Positions 45,724 through 54,244 of a DNA stretch of 64,000 bases are shown here, in pieces. This DNA is from Martinezella dioscoreae (GTDB lineage Bacteria > Pseudomonadota > Alphaproteobacteria > Rhizobiales > Rhizobiaceae): positions 620,001-684,000 of the forward strand of contig NZ_BLAJ01000004.1 of NCBI RefSeq assembly GCF_009176305.1, given 5' to 3'. The notes beneath the pieces were generated by a model that was not told the DNA's origin, searched no databases, and worked only from the letters and a program-made list of their open reading frames with translations. A program made the translations under genes and the position numbers. How positions within the stretch are numbered: the stretch's first letter is position 1; every line of letters begins with the position of its first letter.

Positions 45724-46785
45724 ATGCGCATGGTGTGGGACAAGACGCGGCTCGAACAGCTGCGCGCGGAATTTTCAGACGCCAATGGCGGCGAGATATT
45801 CGACGAGAAGTTTCGCAAAGTGGCGGAGAAAATCATCTCCAAGAGCGGTACGAGACTGGCGCCATATGCCGGTGTGCCGACTTTCCTCAGCGCGCCCTAC
45901 ATGCAGGTCGCGGCCGACGAGCCTGACTTCGGCAATCTTCAGGTCGCGATAACGGGAATCCCGATGGATCTTGGCGTCACCAATCGCCCCGGCTCCCGCT
46001 TCGGACCGCGTGCTCTTCGCGCCATCGAAAGGATCGGTCCTTACAACCACGTTCTGGGAACGGCGCCGGTCTTCGATCTTCGGGTCGCCGACATTGGCGA
46101 CGTGCCGTTCCAGAGCCGCTACCGGCTGGAACTCAGCCACGACGACATCGAGAAGCGTATCGGCCAGATCGTCGATGCCGGCGTCGCACCGCTGTCGGTG
46201 GGTGGCGATCATTCCATCAGCCACCCGATCTTGAAGGCTGTCGGCCGGAAGGAGCCGGTCGGTCTCATTCATATCGATGCGCATTGCGACACCAGCGGTG
46301 CCTTCGATCAAACCAAATTTCATCACGGGGGACCGTTCCGCAATGCCGTGCTGGACGGCGTGCTCGATCCGACAAGGACAATCCAGATCGGCATACGCGG
46401 TTCAGCGGAATACCTATGGGAATTCTCCTATAAATCGGGAATGACCGTGATCCACGCCGAGGACCTCAGCGGAAAGGGGATGGAAGCCGTCATCGCCAAG
46501 GCCAAATCCATCGTCGGCGACGGCCCGACCTATCTCTCCTTCGACATCGACAGCCTCGATCCGAGCTTCGCGCCGGGCACGGGCACGCCCGAGATCGGCG
46601 GATTGACGACGCGCGAAGTTCTTGAGTTGATCCGCGGGCTGAAGGGCGTGAACCTCGTGGGCGGCGACGTCGTCGAGGTCGCACCGCAATATGACGCAAC
46701 GACCAACACAGCACATGCCGGAGCCCAGGTGCTCTTCGAGATTCTGAGCCTCATGGTGTTCAGCCCGTCGATCGGCGGACGCTGA
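45724..46785 (+). CDS. Agmatinase/arginase-family ureohydrolase
   Basis: A binuclear Mn hydrolase that removes urea from guanidino compounds, 353 residues. The metal ligands are seen in GGDHSISHPI, HIDAHCDTSG and SFDIDSLDPSFAPGTGTPE, and KFHHGGPFRNA is typical of agmatinase/guanidinobutyrase rather than arginase. The substrate may be agmatine, guanidinobutyrate or guanidinopropionate. Two in-frame ATGs (45724 and 45730) flank the best spacing to GGAG at 45716-45719; the upstream frame open from 44890 is shadow. The XRE-cupin regulator follows. Confidence 0.9.
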   Translation: MRMVWDKTRLEQLRAEFSDANGGEIFDEKFRKVAEKIISKSGTRLAPYAGVPTFLSAPYMQVAADEPDFGNLQVAITGIPMDLGVTNRPGSRFGPRALRAIERIGPYNHVLGTAPVFDLRVADIGDVPFQSRYRLELSHDDIEKRIGQIVDAGVAPLSVGGDHSISHPILKAVGRKEPVGLIHIDAHCDTSGAFDQTKFHHGGPFRNAVLDGVLDPTRTIQIGIRGSAEYLWEFSYKSGMTVIHAEDLSGKGMEAVIAKAKSIVGDGPTYLSFDIDSLDPSFAPGTGTPEIGGLTTREVLELIRGLKGVNLVGGDVVEVAPQYDATTNTAHAGAQVLFEILSLMVFSPSIGGR

Positions 46786-47012
46786 ATGTTGCGGACCAAT
46801 CCGCGCGAAGTCCGCGAATAATCTCCAGCAACGTCGCCGCAGGTCGACGAGAGGACCGCATAACGGAATTCAGGACGACAATCAGCTTTCCCTGTGAAAC
46901 AGGCGCTGGTGGAGAAGTCGCCCTGGCGCCCATGTCACTGGCGCTCGTGATAGCTAGACAGATGCAGAGGGGTGGCGTTAAGCTTTGGCTTTGTAACGGC
47001 GACACCAGAAAC

Positions 47013-47633
47013 ATGAACATGATTGGATCCCCCGGGAAATCGGGAGAAGACAACGAGGAAAAGATACTGACCAATCCGGCGCGGCTTGGAGGCCGTCTAA
47101 GGCTCGCCAGGCAAACCCGGGGCTTGACCCTTAAGGCTCTCGCCCTGGCCGCGGATTGCTCTGAAAGCCTTTTGTCGAAAATTGAAAACGGCAAGGCTTC
47201 GCCCTCGTTACCGATGTTGCATAGGCTTGTCGGTGTTCTGGGTACGAATATTGGCTGGATGTTCGAGGAGGCCGACGGTGAAGAGGGCATCGTCTTCCGT
47301 TCCGGGACAAGGCCTTTGATTGGACTCGACCCATTGCGCAGAGGGGAAGGCATATCTCTCGAACGGATAATCCCCTATTCGCAAGGCCATCTGCTTCAAT
47401 GCAACATCCACCACATTGAGGCTGGCGGCCAAAGTGCCGGGCCGATCCAGCATGTCGGCGAAGAGGTTGGATACGTTCTTGCCGGCGAGATCGAACTGAT
47501 GGTCGGGGAACGAACATTCCGGCTTTCCATCGGCGACAGCTTCGTCTTCAATTCCGAGCTGCCCCATTGGTATCGCAATGTGGGAGCGGATCGCGCAAGC
47601 ATCTTCTGGGTCAATACACCGGCGACCTTCTAG
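47013..47633 (+). CDS. XRE-cupin transcriptional regulator
   Basis: A 206-residue regulator with an N-terminal XRE helix-turn-helix (about residues 20-80: LGGRLRLARQTRGLTLKALA, CSESLLSKIENGKASPSLPM) and a C-terminal cupin effector domain (about 125-200, HVGEEVGYVLAGEIEL, PHWYRNVG). This architecture is common for regulators of amine, polyamine and small-acid catabolism. The start is uncertain because no strong ribosome site is visible; the frame is open from 46932. It may control the ureohydrolase upstream or the sugar importer operon downstream, where twin palindromes lie at 47685-47719. Confidence 0.85.
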   Translation: MNMIGSPGKSGEDNEEKILTNPARLGGRLRLARQTRGLTLKALALAADCSESLLSKIENGKASPSLPMLHRLVGVLGTNIGWMFEEADGEEGIVFRSGTRPLIGLDPLRRGEGISLERIIPYSQGHLLQCNIHHIEAGGQSAGPIQHVGEEVGYVLAGEIELMVGERTFRLSIGDSFVFNSELPHWYRNVGADRASIFWVNTPATF

Positions 47634-47684
47634 CCACGCCACCGTCCTGAAAGCGAACTTGCGATCATCTTCAAAGCCACAAAT

Positions 47685-47719
47685 TCAAGTCACTTGACAA
47701 GCATTCAAGTTACTTGAAT
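47685..47719. promoter_or_regulatory. Twin palindromic operators TCAAGTnACTTGA of the sugar importer operon
   Basis: TCAAGTCACTTGA (47685-47697) and ATTCAAGTTACTTGAAT (47703-47719), the second a perfect 17-bp palindrome. Their centres are exactly 20 bp apart, two helical turns, on the same face of DNA. They overlie the promoter at 47694-47722, so a repressor is expected. Confidence 0.7.
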
Positions 47720-47722
47720 ACT
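47694..47722 (+). promoter_or_regulatory. Sigma-70-type promoter of the sugar importer operon
   Basis: Perfect -35 TTGACA (47694-47699), 17-base spacer, -10 AATACT (47717-47722, four of six consensus bases). Both elements are inside or touching the palindromic operators. Confidence 0.6.
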
Positions 47723-47754
47723 CCCCTTGCAATCCAAAAACATGGGGAACGATC

Positions 47755-48696
47755 ATGCATCTCAAGAAATACCTGTTCGGTTGCGCGATTGGCGCGACCG
47801 TGGCACTTGCCTGCGGTGCCGGCGCCGCGATGGCGAATACGCTGGCTCTCGTGACGATCAACCAGCAGGCTCTCTTCTTCAACCAGATCAATGACGGCGC
47901 CAAGGAGGCGGCAAAGAAAGCCGGCGCCGATCTCGTCATATTCAACGCCAACAACGTGCCCAGCGCGCAAAATGACGCCATCGAGAACTACATCACCCAG
48001 AAGGTCGACGGCATCATATTGGTCGCCATCGACGTCAACGGAGTGAAGCCTGCAATCACCGCCGCCAAGAAGGCCGGCATTCCGGTCATCGCTATCGATG
48101 CCCAGATTCCGAACGGCGACAACATCGCCTTCGTGGGTGTCGACAATACCAAGGCGGGTGAGGAGATCGGCAAGTTCTATTCCGATTACGTCAAGGACAA
48201 GATGGGCGGCAGCGCCAAGGTCGGCGTGGTCGGCGCACTCAATTCCTTCATCCAGAACCAGCGTCTTGATGGATTCAAGGCGGCGGTAAAGGCTGGCGGC
48301 CAGAAGGTCGATTTCCTCGATACGGTGGACGGTCAGAACGTCCAGGATGTCGCCCTCAGCGCGGCGGAAAATCTCATTACCGCCAATCCCGACATGACGA
48401 CGCTGTATGCGACCGGCGAACCAGCACTCCTCGGCGCCGTTGCGGCCGTCACCAGCCAGGGCAAAACAGGTAACGTGAAGGTCTTCGGCTGGGATCTGAC
48501 CAAGCAAGCGATCGAGGGCATCGATCAGGGTTGGGTGACGGCCGTTATCCAGCAGGATCCGGCCGGCGAAGGTAAGGCGGCCGTCGAAGCGCTCGTCAAG
48601 GTGAAAAAGGGCGAGAAGATCGATCCGATCATCAACGTGCCTGTCACCATCGTCACCAAGGAAAATGTCGACAAGTTCCGGGGCATGTTCAAATAA
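47755..48696 (+). CDS. Sugar ABC transporter substrate-binding protein (RbsB-like)
   Basis: A periplasmic sugar-binding protein of the type 1 fold (PBP1/RbsB class), 313 residues. The signal peptide is MHLKKYLFGCAIGATVALA, with cleavage after AAMA. The mature part has DLVIFNANNVPSAQNDAIE, GIILVAIDVNGVKPAI, AGIPVIAIDAQIP and VGVDNTKAGEEIG, matching ribose/autoinducer-type binders. First of eight genes. A 13-bp hairpin (48714-48742) after its stop probably leaves it more abundant than the rest of the transcript. The ligand is unknown. Confidence 0.93.
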   Translation: MHLKKYLFGCAIGATVALACGAGAAMANTLALVTINQQALFFNQINDGAKEAAKKAGADLVIFNANNVPSAQNDAIENYITQKVDGIILVAIDVNGVKPAITAAKKAGIPVIAIDAQIPNGDNIAFVGVDNTKAGEEIGKFYSDYVKDKMGGSAKVGVVGALNSFIQNQRLDGFKAAVKAGGQKVDFLDTVDGQNVQDVALSAAENLITANPDMTTLYATGEPALLGAVAAVTSQGKTGNVKVFGWDLTKQAIEGIDQGWVTAVIQQDPAGEGKAAVEALVKVKKGEKIDPIINVPVTIVTKENVDKFRGMFK

Positions 48697-48713
48697 CTCC
48701 CCGCATCTCGTCA

Positions 48714-48742
48714 CGTCATGGCCGATCGCATCGGCCATGACG
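48714..48742 (+). terminator. 13-bp perfect hairpin between binding-protein and ATPase genes
   Basis: CGTCATGGCCGAT, three-base loop, exact reverse complement. No T-run follows, so partial termination or transcript-end stabilisation is likelier than a full stop. An apparent upstream start for the ATPase (48718) lies inside it and is not real. Confidence 0.6.
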
Positions 48743-48786
48743 TTGTGGCATCATGGCTAAGGCCATTTCCGCAAGGCAGCATTGAT

Positions 48787-49584
48787 ATGACAAACGCTGA
48801 TACCTACCGCGTCAGGATGACCGGTATTTCCAAACGCTATGGCACGATGCAGTCGTTGGACAATGTGTCGTTGACCTTGAAGCCGGGCGAGGTCCTCGGC
48901 CTCGTCGGTGACAACGGCGCCGGCAAATCGACCTTGAGCAAAGTGCTTTCGGGCGCGGTGATCCCGGATTCAGGAACGATCGAGATCGACGGAAAACCCG
49001 TTTCCTTTGCCTCGCCCGCTGATGCGCGCGCCGCGCATGTCGAGATGGTCTACCAGGACCTGTCCCTTTGCGACACCGTCGACGTGGCGGGAAATCTTTT
49101 TCTGGGGCGTGAACCGAAATGGAAGCTTGCGGGCATTCCAATCCTCGACAAGAAGACCATGCATGAACGGGCGCGCCATATGCTGGAAGGGCTTGGCATT
49201 GTCATACCGGACACACGTCTGAAGGTCGAAAATCTCTCGGGCGGCCAACGTCAGTCGATTGCTATTGGACGCGCAGCGTCATTTAATCCCTCGGTCCTCA
49301 TCATGGACGAGCCGACGGCGGCCCTGGCTGTTGCCGAAGTCGAGGCGGTGCTGGAGCTCATCCGCACGGTCAGCGCCCGCGGCGTCAGCGTCATTCTGAT
49401 CACGCATCGGCTGCAGGATCTCTTCCTCGTCTGCGATCGCATCCAGGTGATGTATGAGGGGCAAAACGTCGCCGAGCGCCTTATCGCCGAAACGAATATC
49501 GAAGAAGTCGTCAACCTGATCGTCGGTCGCAAGTTCTCCGCGCGCTCGGCCGGCCAACATACCGAGCGAGGCGCTTCCATATGA
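48787..49584 (+). CDS. Sugar ABC transporter ATPase, single-domain
   Basis: A 265-residue ATPase of the CUT2 group. Walker A is GDNGAGKST, the signature is LSGGQRQSIAIGRA, Walker B is LIMDEPTAAL, and the switch His is in LITHRLQDL. Most CUT2 ATPases have two fused nucleotide-binding domains (about 500 residues); this one has one, like FrcA of Sinorhizobium, so it must dimerise. The start at 48787 gives MTNADTYRVRM and follows a moderate AAGG ribosome site. Its stop overlaps the permease ATG. Confidence 0.93.
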   Translation: MTNADTYRVRMTGISKRYGTMQSLDNVSLTLKPGEVLGLVGDNGAGKSTLSKVLSGAVIPDSGTIEIDGKPVSFASPADARAAHVEMVYQDLSLCDTVDVAGNLFLGREPKWKLAGIPILDKKTMHERARHMLEGLGIVIPDTRLKVENLSGGQRQSIAIGRAASFNPSVLIMDEPTAALAVAEVEAVLELIRTVSARGVSVILITHRLQDLFLVCDRIQVMYEGQNVAERLIAETNIEEVVNLIVGRKFSARSAGQHTERGASI

Positions 49585-50594
49585 CCATGACATCCTCTCA
49601 CGCCCAAACCGACACGTCGTCTCGGCTGCGGAAGGCTCGCCTCTACGACAAGGCGATAGCCAATGGCGGCATTGTTTCAATCGCCCTGTTTTTCATCGCG
49701 GTCTGCATTTTCTTCTCCCTCTTTACAAATGTCTTTCTGACCGCTCCCAATCTCTTGAACGTGGTCAGACAATCCGCCCCCTTGTTGATCGTGGCGGCGG
49801 CCATGACCTTCGTCATCACGACAGGCGGTATCGATCTTTCGGTTGGATCCGTATTGGCCCTTGCAGCAACGCTTTCGGCCGCCTGCCTGCAGGCAGGAAT
49901 CGCGTGGTCGATTGTCGTTGTTTTGATGATGCTTCTTGGCGCGGCGACCGGATTAATCCAAGGATATTTCATCGCCTATGAGCGGATCCCCGCCTTCATC
50001 GTCACGCTGGCCGGACTATCGGTCATCAGGGGGCTGGCGCTGCTTATCACCGGTGGCTATTCGATTCCGGTCGATCCGCAGAGCCCGTTCACCGCGATTG
50101 GCCAGGCCTGGTTCGTTGGCATCCCTGCCCCCGCGATGATCGCGATCGTTGCCCTCATCGCGGCCTATATCGCCTTCAACGAAACGCCGTTCGGGCGATA
50201 CGTCACCGGCATCGGCGCCAATGCCGAGGCGGTGCGCCGCTCAGGCGTCAACACGCGGCGAGTCACCCTATTCGTCTATGTGATATCGGGCGTGGCAGCC
50301 TCCGTCGCAGGCATCATTCTTGCCGCGCGCCTGGGGTCCGGTTCCTCAAATGCCGGGCAAGGCTTCGAGCTCGATGTCATCGCCGCGGTTGTACTGGGCG
50401 GTACGAGCCTGTTCGGCGGGCGCGGTTCAGTGGTCGGAACGGTGCTCGGCGCACTGACGGTTGCCGTCATCGCCAACGGCCTGATCCTCTCGCACATGTC
50501 GCCCTTCTTCACGCCGATCGTCACCGGGGTCATCATCCTCGTGGCAATCTGGTTGAACTTCCGCCTTTTCAAAGGCGCGATAAGAGGCCGCTGA
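49581..50594 (+). CDS. Sugar ABC transporter permease (RbsC-like)
   Basis: A 337-residue inner-membrane permease with about ten hydrophobic spans. VITTGGIDLSVGSVLALAA and GFELDVIAAVVLGGTSLFGGRGS are the two RbsC-family signatures, the second close to the EAA-type loop. The ATG overlaps the ATPase stop by four bases. It pairs with itself and one or two ATPase copies. Confidence 0.94.
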   Translation: MTMTSSHAQTDTSSRLRKARLYDKAIANGGIVSIALFFIAVCIFFSLFTNVFLTAPNLLNVVRQSAPLLIVAAAMTFVITTGGIDLSVGSVLALAATLSAACLQAGIAWSIVVVLMMLLGAATGLIQGYFIAYERIPAFIVTLAGLSVIRGLALLITGGYSIPVDPQSPFTAIGQAWFVGIPAPAMIAIVALIAAYIAFNETPFGRYVTGIGANAEAVRRSGVNTRRVTLFVYVISGVAASVAGIILAARLGSGSSNAGQGFELDVIAAVVLGGTSLFGGRGSVVGTVLGALTVAVIANGLILSHMSPFFTPIVTGVIILVAIWLNFRLFKGAIRGR

Positions 50595-50596
50595 GC

Positions 50597-51688
50597 ATGA
50601 TGGATCATCTCTTTGCCGAGGGGGCCAGAACGCGGCACGCCATTGGCGTTCATACCGGATGCGCGATGACCGTGCTCGGCCCAATTCCGGTCGCGGACAT
50701 GGGTGTGACACTCATGCATGAGCACATCTTCCTTGACGGAGCGACCTCATGGAAGTGCCCTTGCCATCCCGACGAAAAGGCGATCGCCGAACAGCCGGTT
50801 GGAATAGAGATCATCGGCGAGTTGCGGATGAACCCCTATATGAACCGCGACAACGTCTCGCTGGATGATCGGGATCTGGCGCTAGCCGAACTTTCCCGCT
50901 TCCAGAAGCTTGGCGGCCATACCGTGGTTGAAACCACCAACTTTGGCATAGGGCGCGATGCCGAACAATTGGCCCGCATCGCCCGCATGTCCGGTCTGAA
51001 GATCATCATGGGAACCGGTTTCTACCTGGAGCATACGCATCCGGAGTGGCTGAAGGGCATGGATCTGGACGAGGTCACCGCCTTCATCGTCAACGACGTC
51101 GGCGGTGGCGAAACCCAGCCAGATATCATGGCAGGCATCATCGGTGAGGTCGGCGTCAGCAAGGACTTTACAGCCGAGGAGCAAAAATCCTTGAGGGCAT
51201 CGGCGCGAGCCTCGCGGTTGACTGGCCTGCCTCTATCCATCCATTTGCCGGGATGGGAACGCCTTGCCCATCGCGTCCTTGATGTGGTCGAGGATGAAGG
51301 CGCGGACCTGCGTCACACCGTGCTCTGCCACATGAATCCCAGCCATAATGATCTTCATTATCAAAAGAGCCTCGCGGAACGCGGTGCCTTCCTGGAATAC
51401 GACATGATCGGCATGGATTATTATTACGCCGATCAGAATGCGCAATCGCCATCGGACGAGGAGAACGCGAGGGCGATCAGGGCGCTCATAGACCTGGGCT
51501 TCGCCGATCGGCTGCTTCTGTCTCAGGACGTCTTTCTCAAGATCATGCTGACCCGCTATGGCGGCTTCGGCTACGGCTACATTCTCAAGCATTTCCTGCC
51601 GCGACTGAAGCGTCACGGTGTCGATCAGCAGGCGATCGACCAAATGCTGATCACCAATCCCCAATCGGTATTTTCCGCCTCGGCCTGA
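50597..51688 (+). CDS. Phosphotriesterase-family TIM-barrel hydrolase (PHP-like)
   Basis: A metal-dependent amidohydrolase-superfamily barrel, 363 residues. The HxH metal pair is in LMHEHIF (about residues 41-43). The bridging carboxylated Lys of true phosphotriesterases is replaced by Glu in MAGIIGEVGVS, as in E. coli PHP and lactonase-like members. Further ligands are in LSIHLPG, LCHMNPSH and LLLSQDVFLK. Activity on lactones, esters or amides is more likely than on organophosphates. It follows the permease directly and opens the enzyme part of the operon. Confidence 0.9.
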   Translation: MMDHLFAEGARTRHAIGVHTGCAMTVLGPIPVADMGVTLMHEHIFLDGATSWKCPCHPDEKAIAEQPVGIEIIGELRMNPYMNRDNVSLDDRDLALAELSRFQKLGGHTVVETTNFGIGRDAEQLARIARMSGLKIIMGTGFYLEHTHPEWLKGMDLDEVTAFIVNDVGGGETQPDIMAGIIGEVGVSKDFTAEEQKSLRASARASRLTGLPLSIHLPGWERLAHRVLDVVEDEGADLRHTVLCHMNPSHNDLHYQKSLAERGAFLEYDMIGMDYYYADQNAQSPSDEENARAIRALIDLGFADRLLLSQDVFLKIMLTRYGGFGYGYILKHFLPRLKRHGVDQQAIDQMLITNPQSVFSASA

Positions 51689-51714
51689 AGGTCGGGTGCA
51701 TCCAAGGAGCAGAC

Positions 51715-52485
51715 ATGAGCAAGAAAAAGGTTCTTCTGGCGGGTGAATCATGGGTTTCGACCGCCACCCATATCAAGGGTTTCGATCAGTTTCCGACGGT
51801 AACCTATCACACCGGTGCCGACGACTTGCTGAAGGCATTGAAGGACAGCGCCTTTGATGTCACCTTCATGCCGGCCCATGAGGCGCAGCGTGATTTCCCG
51901 CTGACAGCCGAAGCACTCGCGGAATATGACGCGGTCGTTCTGTCCGATATCGGCGCAAACACGCTGCTATTGCACCCTGATACCTGGATTCATTCCAAGA
52001 GGACGCCAAACCGGCTGAAGCTGCTGCGCGATTACGTTACAAATGGCGGCGCGTTGCTGATGTTCGGCGGCTATTACAGCTTCCAAGGCATCAATGGCGG
52101 CGCGCGCTATCATAAAACGCCAGTGGAGGAGGTGCTGCCGGTAACCTGCCTTGCCATCGATGACCGCGTTGAAGTTCCCGAGGGGTTTTCGCCCGTCGTG
52201 ACAGGCAATGACACCCACCCGGTTCTCAAAGGCCTCGGCAAAGATTGGCCCTACCTTCTCGGTTTCAATGAGGTGAAGGCGAAGCCAGGAGCTGACGTGC
52301 TTGCGACGGTTTCAGGCGAATATGGTTCGCAGCCACTTTTGGTAACCGGCACCTATGGCGCCGGCAGGACACTCGTCTGGACTTCGGATGTCGGTCCACA
52401 CTGGCTGCCGCCGGAGTTCATTGCCTGGAACGGCTACAAGACGCTCTTCGAGCAGATGCTGGCCTGGGCAACGCTCAAGGACTGA
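51715..52485 (+). CDS. GATase1-like (PF07090-type) protein
   Basis: A 256-residue protein of the putative glutamine-amidotransferase-like family related to ThuA/GATase1 folds: VLLAGESWVSTATHIKGFDQF at the N-terminus, YDAVVLSDIGANTLLL and GGALLMFGGYYSFQGI in the middle. The region that holds the nucleophile in true GATases reads MFGGYYS, without a Cys, so a glutaminase role is unlikely. AAGGAG is five bases before the ATG. Members occur in sugar-catabolic operons; the reaction is unknown. Confidence 0.82.
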   Translation: MSKKKVLLAGESWVSTATHIKGFDQFPTVTYHTGADDLLKALKDSAFDVTFMPAHEAQRDFPLTAEALAEYDAVVLSDIGANTLLLHPDTWIHSKRTPNRLKLLRDYVTNGGALLMFGGYYSFQGINGGARYHKTPVEEVLPVTCLAIDDRVEVPEGFSPVVTGNDTHPVLKGLGKDWPYLLGFNEVKAKPGADVLATVSGEYGSQPLLVTGTYGAGRTLVWTSDVGPHWLPPEFIAWNGYKTLFEQMLAWATLKD

Positions 52486-52490
52486 CGCCC

Positions 52491-53405
52491 ATGCGCCTCC
52501 ACGTCGTCGGCAATGTCTGCGTCGATACGAGCTTCCGCCTGCCACGCCTGCCGCGTCCGGGGGAAACGCTCAATGCGACCTCGATCGTTGAAGGCATAGG
52601 AGGCAAGGGTGCCAATCAAGCCGTGGCGGCGGCGCGAAGCGGGGCAGCGGTGTGCTTCTGGAGCGCGCTTGGCGACGACGACATGGCGGATGGCGTGAGC
52701 GAGACGCTGAAGAGCGACCTCGAGGTCGATCGACTGATCCGCCTGCCTCTTTCCACCGACCGTTCGACGATCCTGCTGGAAGAAGCCGGCGAAAACGCCA
52801 TCGTCAGCGCCGTCGCCTGCGCGCGAGCCTTCGATCCGATCCGGCAATCGGCCCTGACGCGGACCTGGAGCAAGGGCGACATCCTTCTGATGCAGGGCAA
52901 CCTGTTCAGGGAGGTCACCGCCAGCTGTCTGAAGCTTGCCGGGAGGTCAGGCCTGAAGACGGTGCTCAATGCCAGTCCTCTGTCGGACATGACGGTCGAG
53001 GATCTTGCCGACGTGGATCTTGTCATCGTCAATCAAGGCGAAGCCGCGGCGCTGACGGGCATGGAAAGCCCAAGGGCAGCGGCAAACCTGCTTTTGGAGA
53101 ACGGAGCGAGAAGCGTCGTCGTGACGCTTGGAAGCCAAGGCAGCCTCATATGGGATCAGGCGGATCAAACACCAGTTTTCCTCGCAGCGCCCAAGAGCGC
53201 GGTCGTTGATACCAGCGGCGCCGGTGACTGCTTTGCGGGCGTCCTCGTCGGCCTGCTCGCACAAGGAAAACCCCTGACCGCAGCCGCGAACGTGGCAACC
53301 AAGGCCGCCGGCATCTCCGTCGGTCGTCTTGGAACGCTCGCCTCCTACCCCTCGCGGGTGGAAATTTCGGACATCATCAAGAGATCAGAACTGGAAAACA
53401 CATGA
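52491..53405 (+). CDS. PfkB-family carbohydrate kinase
   Basis: A ribokinase-like ATP-dependent kinase of 304 residues for a sugar or nucleoside hydroxyl. The N-terminal signature is GGKGANQAVAAARSG and the catalytic base Asp with anion hole is in DTSGAGDCFAGVLVG. The start lies five bases after the upstream stop. The substrate is probably the sugar moiety freed or modified by the neighbouring hydrolases. Its stop overlaps the BtpA start. Confidence 0.92.
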   Translation: MRLHVVGNVCVDTSFRLPRLPRPGETLNATSIVEGIGGKGANQAVAAARSGAAVCFWSALGDDDMADGVSETLKSDLEVDRLIRLPLSTDRSTILLEEAGENAIVSAVACARAFDPIRQSALTRTWSKGDILLMQGNLFREVTASCLKLAGRSGLKTVLNASPLSDMTVEDLADVDLVIVNQGEAAALTGMESPRAAANLLLENGARSVVVTLGSQGSLIWDQADQTPVFLAAPKSAVVDTSGAGDCFAGVLVGLLAQGKPLTAAANVATKAAGISVGRLGTLASYPSRVEISDIIKRSELENT

Positions 53406-54244
53406 GTGGGACAATGAAACCCATCGGGCAGATAGCTGGCAACGCGCTCATCGATCTTTTCGGGCGCGAAAAGGCGATCATAGGCGTCGTTCACCTGGCG
53501 CCGCTTCCCGGTGCGCCGCGCTACTCCGGCGAGGAGATCGAGACCGTCTACCAGCGCGGACTTGACGATGCCCGCGCCTACCTTGCCGGCGGCTGCGACG
53601 CCGTGATCATCGAGAACCACGGCGATATTCCTTTTTCCAAGCCCGATGACATCGGCCCCGAAACCTCGGCCTACATGGCCGTCATCTCCGATCGCATCCG
53701 TCGCGAACTCGGCGGTCCGATCGGCATCAATGTTCTTGCGAATGCCGCCATTCCGGCGCTTGCAATCGCCAGTGCGGCAGGCGCGGGCTTCGTGCGCGTC
53801 AATCAATGGGCGAACGCCTATGTCGCCAATGAAGGCTTCATCGAGGGAGAAGCTGCCCGCGCAATGCGCTATCGCGCACGGCTCAATGCCCATGGCATCC
53901 GCATCTTCGCCGATGCCCATGTCAAACATGGAGCGCATGCCATCGTTGCGGACCGACCGATCGAGGAACAGGTCAAGGATCTCGTCTTCTTTGACGCAGA
54001 TGCCATTATCGCCACAGGGCAAAGGACAGGGCATGCAGCCGATCTCGATTACATCAAAATGATCAAGCGGGCGGCGGGGCTGCCGACCCTCGTCGGTAGC
54101 GGTGTGACGCCGGAAAATGGTAACGACATTCTGTCAGTAGCCGATGGTGTGATCATTGCAAGCTCACTGAAGTATGATGGCGTCTGGTGGAACGCAGTCG
54201 ATCCGCAAAGGGTAAAAGACTTCGTGACAGGCATCCATCGATGA
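53402..54244 (+). CDS. BtpA/SgcQ-family TIM-barrel protein
   Basis: A 280-residue protein of the BtpA/SgcQ family, a phosphate-binding TIM-barrel fold. Landmarks are IIGVVHLAPLPGAPRYSG, CDAVIIENHGDIPFSKP, GINVLANAAIPALAIA, IFADAHVKHGAHA and LVGSGVTPENGNDIL. The last resembles the phosphate-binding end of sugar-phosphate barrels. Family members lie in photosystem I biogenesis (cyanobacterial BtpA) or sugar operons (E. coli SgcQ); the enzymatic role is unproven. Next to a PfkB kinase it likely acts on the phosphorylated sugar (inference). Confidence 0.88.
   Translation: MSGTMKPIGQIAGNALIDLFGREKAIIGVVHLAPLPGAPRYSGEEIETVYQRGLDDARAYLAGGCDAVIIENHGDIPFSKPDDIGPETSAYMAVISDRIRRELGGPIGINVLANAAIPALAIASAAGAGFVRVNQWANAYVANEGFIEGEAARAMRYRARLNAHGIRIFADAHVKHGAHAIVADRPIEEQVKDLVFFDADAIIATGQRTGHAADLDYIKMIKRAAGLPTLVGSGVTPENGNDILSVADGVIIASSLKYDGVWWNAVDPQRVKDFVTGIHR

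Noticed and set aside
47710..48738. 342-codon frame opposite the sugar-binding protein
   Set aside because: Antisense shadow; the plus-strand gene has a clear signal peptide and family motifs.
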